Origin: Chrysopilus asiliformis
Taxonomy: Eukaryota > Arthropoda > Insecta > Diptera > Rhagionidae
NCBI GenBank assembly: GCA_964034945.1
Contig: OZ035962.1
Span: 28,331,530 to 28,395,529, forward strand
Length of the DNA: 64,000 nucleotides
Direction of reading: 5' to 3'
The notes beneath the pieces are model-generated. The model was not told where the DNA came from. It worked only from the letters and a program-made list of their open reading frames with translations, and ran no database searches. A program made the translations under genes and the position numbers. Shown here in pieces: positions 47,229 to 58,934 of this stretch. Every line of letters begins with the position of its first letter. The stretch's first letter is position 1.

Positions 47229-50200
47229 ATGAAAGTTTCTAAGGTGTGTTGTGTTGGGGCCGGATACGTTGGAGGGCCCACGTGCGCAGTTATGGCGTTA
47301 AAATGTCCTAATTTAAAAGTTACTGTAGTCGACAAAAGTGCGGAGAGGATAGCGCAATGGAATTCCGACAAACTTCCCATTTACGAGGTGAGTAATCGAA
47401 GAAGTTCAATCATAGCTACGGAGCCCCAAAACGAGACGCTATTTCTTGATTGGGTGTTAATTGAAGACACGGGTTGGTCAGCAAAGAGCCCCCGGCGGAA
47501 AAAGTGTAATGACCTGCTATGGAATTCCTCACTCAGACCAAGATTTAGCAATGAATCTTTGCCTTTCTCGAAGTCTCTACTTCCATTGTAGATCACTTCT
47601 GCACTCTTCTTCGCCTCTTCCATTAACTCAAGTCGATTCAATTATTTGCTCGGTGCGCCGGGCCTTGAAATTGCATTATGGATTGGTGTCAACCGCAGGC
47701 AGAAGCACCTCCCGGCTTCCACAATGTTAACACACTAAGTACTGTTCAATTGTTGACGCAGTTTTTTTTATTTTTTGGAAACCTCGGCATTTTCATTTGG
47801 ATCTTCAAATCAAAGTCGTAATTCTCGATAACTACATGCGAAATTAACTAATCGATGTTTATGTTGAAAAATGTTTGCATTCATGTTTAGAGTGTCTTAT
47901 GGTTTTATCGTTTATTTATTACACTTTTGGCTATCAAAGAGTTTTACGTTAGCTCAAATTTTTAGAAATTTGTTGCAAATTTTCAATCTTTCAACCTTTA
48001 AATTTCAAAGAATTGAAGCTTCCTCTTTTTTACTTTGTAGCAATTTGAGTTTTTATACTCCGATGCCACAAACCTTGTGCGAATTATAAGGTTTAAGGCA
48101 ACATAGCTCCATCAAGCTTTCCATACCAGAAACAGGCTCCTGATGGGTTTTCGGGGCAGACATGTCCGACCTGTTGGGGGGAAATTTGGATGTGAAAACA
48201 TCCGCAAAAATAATATAATTTTGTTGTTTTTACAGACCTTATAAGCCGAGAAATTCCAATAGGATTCAATGCTAAAAGGTCGAGTATAAACCATGAATCA
48301 GAAATGGTTCAATGGTTAAACACTAAATAGAAATATATTAGATTTAGTATACCGTTTGTAACGCATCGAACCAATCATCGGACACAAAAATGAACTACAC
48401 CAGAATGTTTCGTATGACAAAAGATTTTGATTTCCGGATGTCTGTCTGTCCTTGAACACTTTCGTCCTTAATAACTTTCGGTAGGATTTCAAGTCTCTAA
48501 ATTTTGTATAGTTACGTTTCTCGTAAATGGCTAGGCTAAGTTCTTGAACGGGCAAATTTGGACCATTCCTTCCCCCTCCCCCATGCAAACGAAACAGTTT
48601 TTTGCAATTTTCTCGAAAACGGTGAGCCATATTGAAAGAATGTAAAATGTGTTTAGAATGGGATTTCACTTAACTCATCCATACATAAAAATCCAGTTGG
48701 ACTACTCATTCTTCTTAATATAAATTGAATTCTTTTTTTTCTACTTGTATTTCTTCAAAAACGGTGCACAGTATCTACAAATGTATAGACGAAATGTGTT
48801 TAGAATATGATTTTACATAACTGTTCCATAGATCAAAATCCAATCGGACCATTCGTTTCCCCTTCTCTCATACAAATGGATTTTTCTAAAAAACCCTTTT
48901 TCCTGTCATTATAGAATATTTGTCGATTGGTCCTTGGTAATTGTATCTTTAAAAAAGTAAAATTGCTACTTTAGCCCCATTCTACATGGTTGCCAATGAG
49001 GCGCGCGCCTGCACTGTTTGATCCTGAGATGGGGCAATCGCGAAAAACCATTCATCGGGAGTGGGGAAGATTCCGGTTTTTTTTTAAAATAATTCCTGTT
49101 TCCCGAATAAAGTATCTAACTTCTTCTCAAAGGGTTTAAGAACATCGCAATCCTCAAATTTTCATTTTAAAACAAGTGCAAAGTCAAACAAACCTAACGT
49201 TAAAATACGTATTAATGGCCAAGTCTGTTCCTAAAAATGTGACGGCAACTAAAATTAATGCCGGCATTAATACGCACTTGGGAGCAATTTAAAAGATTTA
49301 ATACCTAATTGTATTCTGTTGATAAAATCGAGATAGTAAATGTTGAGGGGTAGTAAAATTTACTACTTTTCGACTGAAAGAGATTAATAAATTTATAAAA
49401 AAAAGACTTCTCTTGGTCTTTAAAGCACTCGAAATAAATGTGAGAAGGATTTCCATGCCTGAATCTCAAGAGGTTGCACTTGAAGATTTAAGTTATAATC
49501 TGTTGTTCTTTCAAATTCCATCCCAGATAGTCGTTTGTTTAATTATGGATATTCGTTTATCGTTTTTTGATGCATTTGTGAAGAAATTTTTGACTATTCC
49601 GGGTATCATTCTACGAATTCGTTTGCACCGGATAACATTTTGCTGGTTTTAAAAATAAAACGCTTTCAAGATAAACAAAACTAATCAAAAGAGAAAAACA
49701 GACCGGAAGTTTTATTCAACTTGGCGAGAATCAAATATTTGTTTTTGTGTTTTGCCTATTTTCGTTTGTCTTAACTAAAATATAAAAAAAGAACTTTTCT
49801 GGATTAACCACAGTACAAACATCTAAAGAAAAAATTTACTTTTCATTAATTCCGTCATAATTTTTTTGGGAAATTCTTTGTCTCAGTCGATGGCTTAAGC
49901 CGTTAATCGATTCGCGTGAATTTCGACATCGGTTTGGTATTTTTTTTCCCGATCACTAATATGTCGATGAACAATACTATGAATGGGAAGATACAGCATA
50001 AATTTTGTACATAAACTCTGAAGGTCGCTTAGCGTAGAATTTTATTTTTAAAACAACAGCAGAGATAATCGGAAAAATTCTTTAGAGTTGATCATTAGCA
50101 GAGATGAGAAGTTTTTGGGAATTCCTCTAACAAAAAAGAATTTAATTCCATTGAAATCTCTGAAAGTTGATTAATTCTCGTATCAATTCATGGTCATCAA

Positions 50201-53200
50201 CTTCACGCCTTTCATACAACTTCAATCGTTTGCAAATTACTATTAACTACTGCATATTTTCATTCGATTGAATATTTTTTCCTTGCAAAAATAGAATTTT
50301 GATCACAACGTCGTTGGTTCTTATGGAATTTTCAAATGTTTTTCTTATCTTTTGCTTCCGTGTAAAAAACGACATGGCTTGGTGTGTTTATCACGAGTGA
50401 AAATAGCAGTGGAACCGATAACTTTTCAATCTTATCGCGTTTACATAAAGACTTTCTTATTAATATTTTTCATAATACAAATTCGCGTAAAATACGACTA
50501 TGTTGTTGCTGACGAATTAAAAGCGGTAATAAAAATGTCAAATTTATGAAATGTCGAATTTATATTTGAAGCATTTTTCTTTTAAGTTTTAGATGAAGGA
50601 AAAAAATCGTTTTAGTTTGGAAACGCCGTCATCGTAAAAATCGTTTTTCTTAACCGTTTGGAAACGCAGTGAGCAAATTAGATCTTTGTATTCTGAATTA
50701 AACACACGTCTGGCTTGGGGCAGAATTAATCGCGTGGAATTCAACGCATCTAAAACCCAATCTGTTGTTGATGAAATGCGGAAGATCCCCCGAAACGGTC
50801 GAATTTATGAATGACTCTAAAAACATCAGAATATTGGGCATCGAAATAAATGAGAAGCTCCAAATGGAGCCTAATTTTTTTTAAATTGCAAGGGAAGCAT
50901 CGCAGTGTCTAGCCTTTCTGGGACCCTGCAAAAAATATTTTGCAGCAATCGACGTGCTCAGCATCTACAAGACCTACATTCGACCGAGACTTAAGTATAA
51001 TTCGCACATTTGGGATGGAGCACAAAAAACTGTCCTGCAACCGCTGGACCGAATTCAAAAACGTGCGATCCGACTGATTGGAGACAAATCTTTGACAGAT
51101 TCATTACCGTCTCTCGAGCATCGTCGCTCTGTTGGAGTACTCAGCATATTCTATAGATATTTTCATGGGAAATGTTCCACCGAAATTTTCCAACTTATTC
51201 CTCCACGGTATATTTTCCCTAGACCCTCTCGTGCAGCTACACGTGCGCACGACTTCTTCCTTGAGCCTCCCCGTTTTTATACCCGTATTGTGAAACCAAA
51301 GGGTATATTAGATTTGCCTTACCGTTTGTAACGCCAAGATCCCGTCATCACACAAAAAAATGAATTACACCAGTGTGTTTAGAATGATAAAAACAAGTTG
51401 AATTTAGCATGTCCGTCCGTCCGTCCGTCCGTCTGTGGCGCGGATTGAGGGCGCACGGATTGAGCTAGAGACTTGAAATTTTACGTAGATTCGTTTTTCG
51501 TAAAATGCAAGGCTAAGTTCGTTAATGGGCAAAAATGGACCATTAGGGGAGGTTCCCCCCCCCCCCATACGAACGAAAACGTTTTTTGCGAATATCTCAA
51601 AAACTGTCCATCTTATCAAAAAAGTGCAAGAACAAAAGTTATTTAGGATGTGATTCTACATAAAACTCTCGTACATCAAAATCCGATTGGAATAAATTTT
51701 TAAAAATCTTATTGGAAAGTTTGACTTCAAAGTGGAACTGTTCGAATTTTGATACGAATATCACCATACGGGTCTCCAATGATTGCCAGATTGGCAATTA
51801 TATCTTTTGTTATGTTTGTACAGTAAAGTTTAGGAGTTCCTTCATTCCGCGAATAACAAGACTTTGGAACGGTTTACCATCCGATGTGTATAACCTGCAG
51901 AAGTTCAAGGTGAGCATAAACCGACATCTCCTTTCGACCTTCCGACCATCCTGAGCTGTGCTTCGGCATTAAAGGGTCTTCCCCTAAGCTCTGGCTCAAA
52001 TTATATAAAAGAAAAGTTAAACCCTGGCTGAAATTCTTTGAAATTGTTATCTTTGTTTATAAGATTTTTTGCATTTCCTTGAGTTTTCTGGTTCAACCAA
52101 ATCAATTCGCCACAGAGTTTTGTTGTGATTGATTACAATAAGTGAATTTAGATTAGTTAATGCAATTATTGAAAACCATTAGCGAGAAGAAGTAATTTAA
52201 AAATGATTTTCGTTTAGCCTGATAAACATAAAAAATATCTACTAAAACAACTCCCCTGATAAATATAAAAAATATCTACTAATGGTAATAATTAAATAGA
52301 AATTACTTAAAAAATCACCGATTAACGATAAAACCTCTTCCAGTTGAACTCGAATTGATAAGTTCCCCGGTGGATATCTTATCTCGACGATTTCTACCAA
52401 TCGTGTCCCACTTTCAGACGTGTTTATCGACAGAAGTCAAAGGTTACTCCATTCATTAAGTTTTCCTCTACATAAAACCAACGTCACCACGCGACAACTG
52501 CAATCAATTTTTTAATAAAAATTTAAAAAAAAACTTCTGCAACAGACACTTAATGTCGTATGGCGTGTAGTAATTTTTTCTCCGGCCCAAGAGATTAGCA
52601 ACCCACCTGCAGCCACATCAGACTTGGGTTTTTTTTTTTACATTGCCAACAAACAAAAAACCAACAAACATTTGTTGCGGTGTGAAAATGCATAAATCAT
52701 TTGGACTTAATTAATTCATCAACTTTGAGCTAGCAAAAAAAATTGAGTGGAAACACCTTTTTAAACATGGTTGCGAATTAAAAGCCGTTCTTGATTGATC
52801 CCCCCAGAACTGACGATTTATTATCGTGTAAATTTTCATTCTATTGAGTGCAAAAAATCATGAAAAAAAAAGAATTCTCATAGAATTCATGCTTGAAACG
52901 TGGTCTGCTGCAATAATCAAGACGGATAAATGATCTTCACACATTCAAGAAATGGCGATCCGTTTCATATTTCTAGCCTCTCTTTGATCGCTTTAATCAC
53001 TCTTGATCGTATGATCTGCATATTCTATTCGTGCTTGTTCTATACTCATATTGTTGTTTAAATTCAACTATTGTCGTTATTTGATGGGCAACGTGGATTT
53101 ATATCCACATTCATTTGTATATAGAAATAGATCACTTGATAGAAACGATAAACATTTTATTCTGTTCATGTTTTACGAGAGATCGTTAAATACGGCACTT

Positions 53201-56200
53201 GATTACATAACTTACTTAAACTGCACAGGAAAAAATATGCGAAAAATAGGAAAATGTAATGAAAAATATTTAATGTGAATAGCACATGACTTTCTTATAA
53301 AAAATCTACGTTTGTGCATAATTTAAACTTTAACCCGATTAATAAAATATTAGTTTGTATAAAAATATAAAATTTTCTTCTTTGAGCCTCCCCGTTTTCG
53401 TATAGTAAAGTTTAGGAGTTCCTTGATTCCGCGAATAACAAGACTTTGGAACGGTTTACCATCCGATGTGTATAATCTGCAGAAGTTCAAGGAGAGCATA
53501 AACCGACATATCCTTTCGTTCTTACCACCATCCTGAGCTGTGCTTCGGCATTAAAGGGTCTTCCCTAAGCTCTGGGGGAAACTATATAAAAAAATCTGCA
53601 ATGTCTTGATAACGGTAAAAATATCGATTTACGACACAAGGCAAAAATGTGGAGAATTTTAATATATTTTATTTCTCCTTTCATCTGTATTTTTTTTTGA
53701 AAACCGTTAGTTTTCAAGCAATTCCCTTTTTTTTGCTTTTTAATAAAACTCTCGATAACGGTAAAAGATAGCAGATAACGGTAAAATACAAAAATTGTGG
53801 CAAATATTGATTTTCATACATTAAACCACCTAAAAACCCCTTAGTTTTCGAGACAATCGCAAAAACTGATTTTTTTAGAAATAACGGTATATCTCGATAC
53901 CGGTTTGAAATATTCAGTTCTAGTGAAAGACAAAAGTGTATAAACTTTTACTATCTCCAACTTTTGTCATACTTAAGGCCACTAAAAAAAATGCGTAGTT
54001 TGTGGGAGTAAATCGAGAAAAACGAAATTGCGATTTTTGAAAAACCGCCATTTTGGATACTTCCGGTTAACGGATTTCCACCAAAAGTTGATAGGATCGT
54101 CCCATTTCAGGACCCAACATGCCTATAAAATTTCATGGCGCTAGCTCTATTAGTTTTTGCGAAATCTTGTACACAGACTGACAGACAGAAAGACATTTTT
54201 TTAATATGACTCCAATCGACTTAGGAGTGATCGGGAAATGTTTTTTAGGTAAAATTACGAGGTCGAAATTTTTTATGAATACCATATTTTATTATACTTC
54301 GTATAAGAAAGCCCTTGCTGAACTCGCGAAAAAGAGTGTCTGCATACCACAACTAAAACTCTCGCCGCCTTTAATCAATTTTTGTGAAATTTGATATTAT
54401 TTAGATTAAGCATAAAAAACGGAATAAAATATTCAATTTAATTACGGATTCTTTCCTCTTATTTAATTTTTTGTATTAGCCTGGACTCGATGAGGTCGTC
54501 AGAAAATGCCGAAATGTGAATTTATTCTTTTCAACAGACATTGACACTGCCATTCGAGAAGCTGAACTGATATTCATTTCGGTAAACACACCAACAAAAA
54601 CATTCGGAAATGGAAAAGGTAAAAAAAAAATATGAGAACATAGCAATTCAAAACAATATATTGGTCCAAATTTGATACTTTTGATTCATTCGAATTTTAT
54701 GTTGAATTTAAAATTTATTTTTCGTTTTGTTTTTTTTAAGGACGAGCTGCCGATCTAAAATATGTTGAGAATGCCGCCAGATTAATTGCGGAGAAGGCAC
54801 AAAGCAACAAAATTGTGGTGGAAAAAAGTACGGTGCCAGTCCGGGCAGCCGAGAGCATAATGCATATTTTGCGGGCTAATCAAAAACCGGGTAATTAAAA
54901 GATTCTGGGAAATACTATTTTATTTGACTTTAATTAACGTGGCAAGGGATATGAAGTTTTTTTTAAAGATAATAAATGGATTGTCCCGATGTTTGCAAGT
55001 TTTTTTCGTAGATGTCTTCAATTTGTAAATTTTATAAGGCGCTGTCCATAAAATACGTCATGCTAATAGACTTTTCGAATATCCCTTCCCCTCGCGTTAC
55101 ACTGTTTTGGCGTTTTTTATGCAGAATAGTACCGATTATGACAATATCCCCCTCCTCCCAAAGGTGTGACGTTTTTTATGTACACCTCCTAAGCTTTTAT
55201 TAATCGCTTGTTTTTTTTCAATTTTTTCCAGAAATTCGTTACGACATCCTCTCAAATCCAGAATTCCTAGCAGAAGGCACAGCAATTGAAGACTTACTCC
55301 ATGCGGACCGCGTCCTAATTGGCGGTGAAGAAACTCCAGAAGGCCATCAAGCGATTGAAACGTTGTCCTGGATTTATCAGCACTGGATACCAAAACAAAA
55401 CATCCTAACGACAAACACATGGAGTTCAGAATTATCAAAATTAGTAAAACATAAAAAAATTTATAAAGTTTTGCATTACCAACAAATTTCCCGTATTTTC
55501 TAGGCAGCAAATGCATTTCTAGCACAGCGTATTTCTAGTATTAATTCGTTATCGGCTGTCTGTGAAGCGACTGGCGCTGATGTTTCAGAAGTGGCCCGAG
55601 CTGTTGGCTTAGACTCGAGAATCGGTTCGAAATTCCTTCAAGCGTCCGTTGGCTTCGGTGGCAGCTGCTTCCAGAAAGACATCCTCAATCTTGTGTACAT
55701 TTGCGAAGGACTTAATCTGCCAGAAGTTGCCGCCTATTGGCAACAAGTAATCGATATGAATGAATATCAGAAATCGAGATTTTCCCAGAAGGTAAATTCG
55801 TTTATTTTCCACTTTTCTGAAATTCGAATACAATTCCGTTAAATTTCAGATAATTGAAAGCTTATTCAACACCGTTTCGGACAAACGAATCTCGATTTTT
55901 GGCTTTGCATTCAAAAAGAACACTGGCGACACTCGGGAAACCCCAGCGATTACAGTTTGCAAGACTTTGCTCGAGGAAGGTGCCAAACTCGATATTTACG
56001 ATCCAAAAGTGGAACCAGAACAAATTATTGATGACTTAACGCATCCATGCGTGACTGAATCTCCCGAGGATGTGAAGAAGGCCGTTCAAATCCATAGCGA
56101 TCCCTACAGCGCTGTGCGAGGAACCCACGCAATTGTCCTTTGCACTGAATGGGATGAATTTATCGTAGGAATTCCCAATTAATACGGATTACATTTTCTA

Positions 56201-56398
56201 AAAAAATTCTGTAATTTCTAGGGCCTGGACTACAAACGAATTTTCCAATCGATGATGAAACCAGCATACATCTTTGATGGCCGTAAAATTCTCGATCACG
56301 ATCGACTACAGCAAATTGGCTTCCATGTCCAGACGATTGGTAAAAAGTTGAATCGGTCAAGCGTGATGAGATCCTGGGGCAGTATCCCACAATTATAA
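47229..56398 (+). CDS. sgl: UDP-glucose 6-dehydrogenase (sugarless)
   Basis: Oxidises UDP-glucose to UDP-glucuronate with two NAD+, supplying heparan and chondroitin sulfate synthesis needed for Wnt/FGF signalling in flies. Seven exons: 47229-47387, 54480-54618, 54741-54890, 55232-55443, 55504-55791, 55850-56164 and 56222-56398 give 479 aa, matching the family length. The start [18 protein letters not shown] carries the NAD-binding GxGYVG at residues 10-15. The catalytic nucleophile is Cys275 in [11 protein letters not shown] and the catalytic Lys is about 219 in [15 protein letters not shown]. The C-terminal UDP-binding domain includes [15 protein letters not shown] and [10 protein letters not shown]. 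The end SWGSIPQL is the usual terminus. Intron 1 (47388-54479) is 7.1 kb and rich in transposons; the other introns are 60-341 bp. AATAAA occurs at 56398-56403 and 56417-56422. Confidence 0.95.
47388..48324. other. sgl intron 1, proximal part
   Basis: Contains a GC-richer block (47400-47730). Its minus strand is open for 86 codons ([32 protein letters not shown]) but has no recognised domain; it may be a fragment of a transposon protein. The rest is A/T-rich intron. Confidence 0.35.
48325..48890 (-). mobile_element. INE-1/DINE-like relic (copy E)
   Basis: On the plus strand: ATTAGATTTAGTATACCG, then ATGAACTACACCAGAATG, the GTCTGTCTGTCC tract, AAGTTCTTGAACGGGCAAA, and repeated units around GTGTTTAGAATATGATTTTAC. 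The order matches copies A and B. The TATACCC terminus is decayed. Confidence 0.5.
48891..50624. other. sgl intron 1, middle part
   Basis: A/T-rich intron with no supported exon or element end. Confidence 0.45.
50625..51278 (+). mobile_element. LINE 3'-half fragment, part 1 (interrupted copy)
   Basis: Degenerate reverse-transcriptase downstream region. Early part: [17 protein letters not shown], followed by frame breaks. From 50954 an open stretch reads [51 protein letters not shown] and [10 protein letters not shown]. The sequence is cut at 51278 by the INE-1-like element and resumes at 51817. This C-terminal region is typical of CR1/jockey-group LINEs. Confidence 0.8.
51279..51816 (+). mobile_element. 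INE-1/DINE-like Helentron nested in a LINE (copy B)
   Basis: About 540 bp starting ATACCCGTATTGTGAAACC and AAAGGGTATATTAG, closely similar to the Drosophila INE-1 start (TATACCCGTTACTC, AAAAGGGTATACTAG). It then has TAACGCCAAGATCCCGTCAT, a GTCCGTCCGTCCGTC microsatellite, a poly-C tract, and near the end the hairpin ATTGCCA-GAT-TGGCAAT followed by TCTTTTGTTATGTT. The LINE copy at 53383 lacks it and shows the uninterrupted CCCCGTTTTCGTATAGTAAA, which fixes the insertion at a T-run. Confidence 0.7.
51817..52016 (+). mobile_element. LINE 3' end, part 2 (interrupted copy)
   Basis: Continuation of the [24 protein letters not shown] and [12 protein letters not shown], with a stop near 51952. A 3' UTR follows with CTGTGCTTCGGCATTAAAGG, and AATTATATAAAAGAAAAG at the end. 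Confidence 0.75.
52017..53382. other. sgl intron 1 between two LINE fragments
   Basis: A/T-rich intron with no supported exon. The short phrase GATAAACATAAAAAATATCT is repeated with small changes near 52220-52275. Confidence 0.45.
53383..53592 (+). mobile_element. LINE 3' end, uninterrupted copy
   Basis: About 200 bp of the same LINE family as 50625-52016, starting TTCTTTGAGCCTCCCCGTTT and running directly into AGTAAAGTTTAGGAGTTCC. It encodes [16 protein letters not shown] and ends with the same GTGCTTCGGCATTAAAGGGT 3' UTR and A-rich tail. It is strongly 5'-truncated. Confidence 0.75.
53593..54260. repeat. Dispersed repeat shared with 35660-36115
   Basis: Contains TCTCGATAACGGTAAAAGAT, CCGCCATTTTGGATACTTCC and ATTTCCACCAAAAGTTGATA, then ACAGACTGACAGACAGAAAG. 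The order is shared with the ArfGAP1 intron copy. A decayed, unclassified transposon. Confidence 0.5.
55041..55187. mobile_element. MITE of the GTCCATAAAATACGT family in sgl intron 3
   Basis: GCTGTCCATAAAATACGTCA at the left mirrors TGACGTTTTTTATGTACA at the right. It makes up much of the intron between sgl exons 54890 and 55232. Confidence 0.6.
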
Positions 56399-57260
56399 AT
56401 AAAAAAATAGCATTCGAATAAAATTTCTATTGGAAAGTGATTCATCGGTTGTCAGCCCAGCTCAGTATTAAATTTTGTGTGCTGTCAAATGGTAGATGAT
56501 GAACTCATTATGAGAACAATCTTTTATTAAGGCCAAGGCGATTATCTTGAACTTGAAACCCATTTGCAATATTTATTTTCCATTTCAAACTAAAGTTATT
56601 ATAATTATAAAAATTTCTTTTACTATTGTATCAAATATTTTGTGATTAAGACTTTATATTATTATTATTCATTGAAATAATTGAATAAAAATCATTATCG
56701 ATCAAAATCAATTGATCTCAATTTCAATGGGTTTGATTTATTTCAGGGAGAAACATTTTTTGGGGGCTGTTTTTAATCAAAACCTTTTGTGTTCTTACTA
56801 TACTGAGATTTTTTGTATACGACTCGTATCTGCAATTAAATAACATACAAAAAAGCTATTAAGAAATTGTTGTGGAGAGGAATGGCATATTATTTATTCT
56901 AAATCCCCATATTGGGCCTTTCTCATAAAATGTTTGCAGAACTTTAACCATTTCTCTCTGTTTTTTTCTTCGTCCCCCTATCTTTGCAGTACAAAAAATG
57001 CTTTGAAAAAGTCAGATAAGTAACGAGCCATTTTATTCACTTCTTTTTGCATTATTCAATCTATTGTATTTTCATCATTTTGTATTTAATTTTTCTCGAC
57101 CAAGTGTTTTTATATTTTAATCTATTTTTTCCCTCGGGCTAATTGGTCAAATAATACAAACTATGCGTAAATTATAGCGACGTTTCGTCGACTTTTCAAT
57201 TTTAGTTTGCTCTTAAAATGTTCTCCAAATTTAAAAAAATGTCGCAAAATTAAATTCAAT
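56399..57260. other. sgl 3' UTR and intergenic sequence
   Basis: The sgl 3' UTR begins here, with overlapping and downstream AATAAA signals at 56398 and 56417. The remainder is A/T-rich intergenic DNA without an exon. Confidence 0.5.
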
Positions 57261-57481
57261 GGGCCTTACCAATGACCCGTGACTAACTTAGTAATAGCTT
57301 TTGGTGTGTGCGAAACGGGCTATTTGCTTGCTAATTTCGGTTCAAATCCTAGTTTTTATTGAAAAGTTTTAAATTCGCTGTCATAAATGTGTGAAAACTT
57401 ACTAGAATTAGCAAGCAAATAGCCCGTTTCGCACACACCAAAAGCTATTACTAAGTTAGTCACGGGTCATTGGTAAGGCCC
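57261..57481. mobile_element. MITE with perfect 76-bp inverted repeats
   Basis: The left arm (57261-57336) begins GGGCCTTACCAATGACCCGT and is matched base for base by the reverse complement at 57406-57481. The flanks are AAT on both sides, a possible 3-bp duplication. Perfect arms indicate a recent copy. The loop adjacent to the left arm holds GGTTCAAATCC, a match to the tRNA B box, and the arm holds TAGCTTTTGG, loosely A-box-like. Superfamily not assigned. Confidence 0.65.
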
Positions 57482-57833
57482 AATAACTTTTTGCAAATTT
57501 ATTAAAATTCAATTTCACTTGCGCAGCGACATTGGTTCCATGTTATTCTTCCAGGGCTTATTGATTTATATAAAGAATATTAAAATTAATTTTAAATAGT
57601 TTTATTCAAGATATTAAATTTGTAAAATCGCCATAAACGACTTTTAAAATTTCAACGGAAATCAGCACGAGACCAGATTTGTGCCAAAGTACGTCGTATG
57701 AAGCCATCCATATAGCATTAATTCCTTCTATGTAGCTTCACGGCGAATTGTCAGCGAATTCGGTTGACAGCCCAAAGCCGAACTCCAACAAATCTTGAAT
57801 TTAATTGTATTTCAACAAAAATTATATCATAAA
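57482..57833 (+). promoter_or_regulatory. Surf1 upstream region
   Basis: About 350 bp between the MITE and the Surf1 ATG. No TATA box is obvious. The GC-richer segment 57655-57790 is the likely promoter/5' UTR. Confidence 0.35.
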
Positions 57834-58934
57834 ATGTTCCGCTTTAAGTCTTTAACAAGAGTAGTGAAAAATTTCGTTAGACCTACCATATATTCGGCAA
57901 GTGACAACAGTAATTTATATTTCATCCGACGAAGTCTTCAATCGACCCGGGCGGAATTTGCGAAGGCTGTCGGCGGAAAGGATAAAAAGAAGATATCACC
58001 TCTTGGCTGGTTACTGTTGGTACTTTGATAATTTCACAATAAATGTCCTGCCTAAAAGTCTGTATTTAAGATAGTTCCAGGATCAACATTTGCTCTGGGT
58101 TGCTGGCAGGTGAAACGCAAGTCATGGAAGGAGAATTTGATTCGAGAAATGGCTGCAAAAACACAAGCAGCTCCCGTCCAACTTCCAGAAAAGTAGATCA
58201 AACTATTAACACATCCAAATTGATTTTAAACAGCTTTAAATCTTAGCTTAAATGACCTAAATGAAATGGAGTACCTGTCAGTTGCTGTCAGAGGGAAATT
58301 CCTGCATGATAGGGAACTTTATTTGGGTCCAAGATCCTTTCATAGACATGGAGATGCAGATTCGAGGAGTAGCCTTTTTACACAACAGGATGGTTCCATT
58401 GGTTACCTCGTTATAACGCCTTTTAAATTAAGTGACAGAGAGTAGGTTTAATAAACCATGTAAAATTGTTATTTATTAATTATTCTTGTAGTGACACAAT
58501 TCTTGTGAATCGCGGCTGGGTTTCTAGAGCCCATTTGAATCCAGAAACCAGACAAAGCGGACAAATTTCTGGAGAAACAGATTTGATTGGAGTTGTGAGA
58601 TTAGGGGAAGCTCGACCGCAATTTTCTCCCTCGCAAAAGTCAGGACCATATTTATACCGGTAAGAGCTTTGTGTAAATAAACAAAGAGAATATTAAACTT
58701 AATATTAAATGTCTATCCTTCAGGGATTTGCAAAAGATGTGCTCGCAAACTGGAGCCAGTCCAGTATTTTTAGACGCGAAATATGAATCAACGGTTCCTG
58801 GTGGACCAATTGGTGGTCAAACACGAGTCACGTTGAGAAATGACCATCTGTCGTATCTTCTGACGTGGTTCAGTTTATCAGCAGCCACTTCAGTACTTTG
58901 GTATAGGAAAATAGTCCTGCGAAAGGGATTTTAA
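57834..58934 (+). CDS. Surf1: Surf1: cytochrome c oxidase assembly factor
   Basis: Inner mitochondrial membrane protein required for early steps of complex IV assembly. Five exons: 57834-58019, 58071-58192, 58247-58441, 58492-58659 and 58724-58934. The result is 293 aa, close to the human 300, with every joint in frame. The N-terminus [17 protein letters not shown] is basic, as in a mitochondrial presequence. The first membrane helix is about residues 56-74 ([20 protein letters not shown]). The conserved intermembrane-space domain carries [34 protein letters not shown] and [17 protein letters not shown]. The second helix is near 265-282 ([16 protein letters not shown]). Introns are only about 50-64 bp. 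Poly(A) signals AATAAA at 58967-58972 and 58975-58980. Confidence 0.95.

Noticed and set aside
47381..47641. 86-codon minus-strand frame just inside sgl intron 1
   Set aside because: Protein-like in composition but without a domain I can name; left as a possible transposon fragment and not called as a gene.
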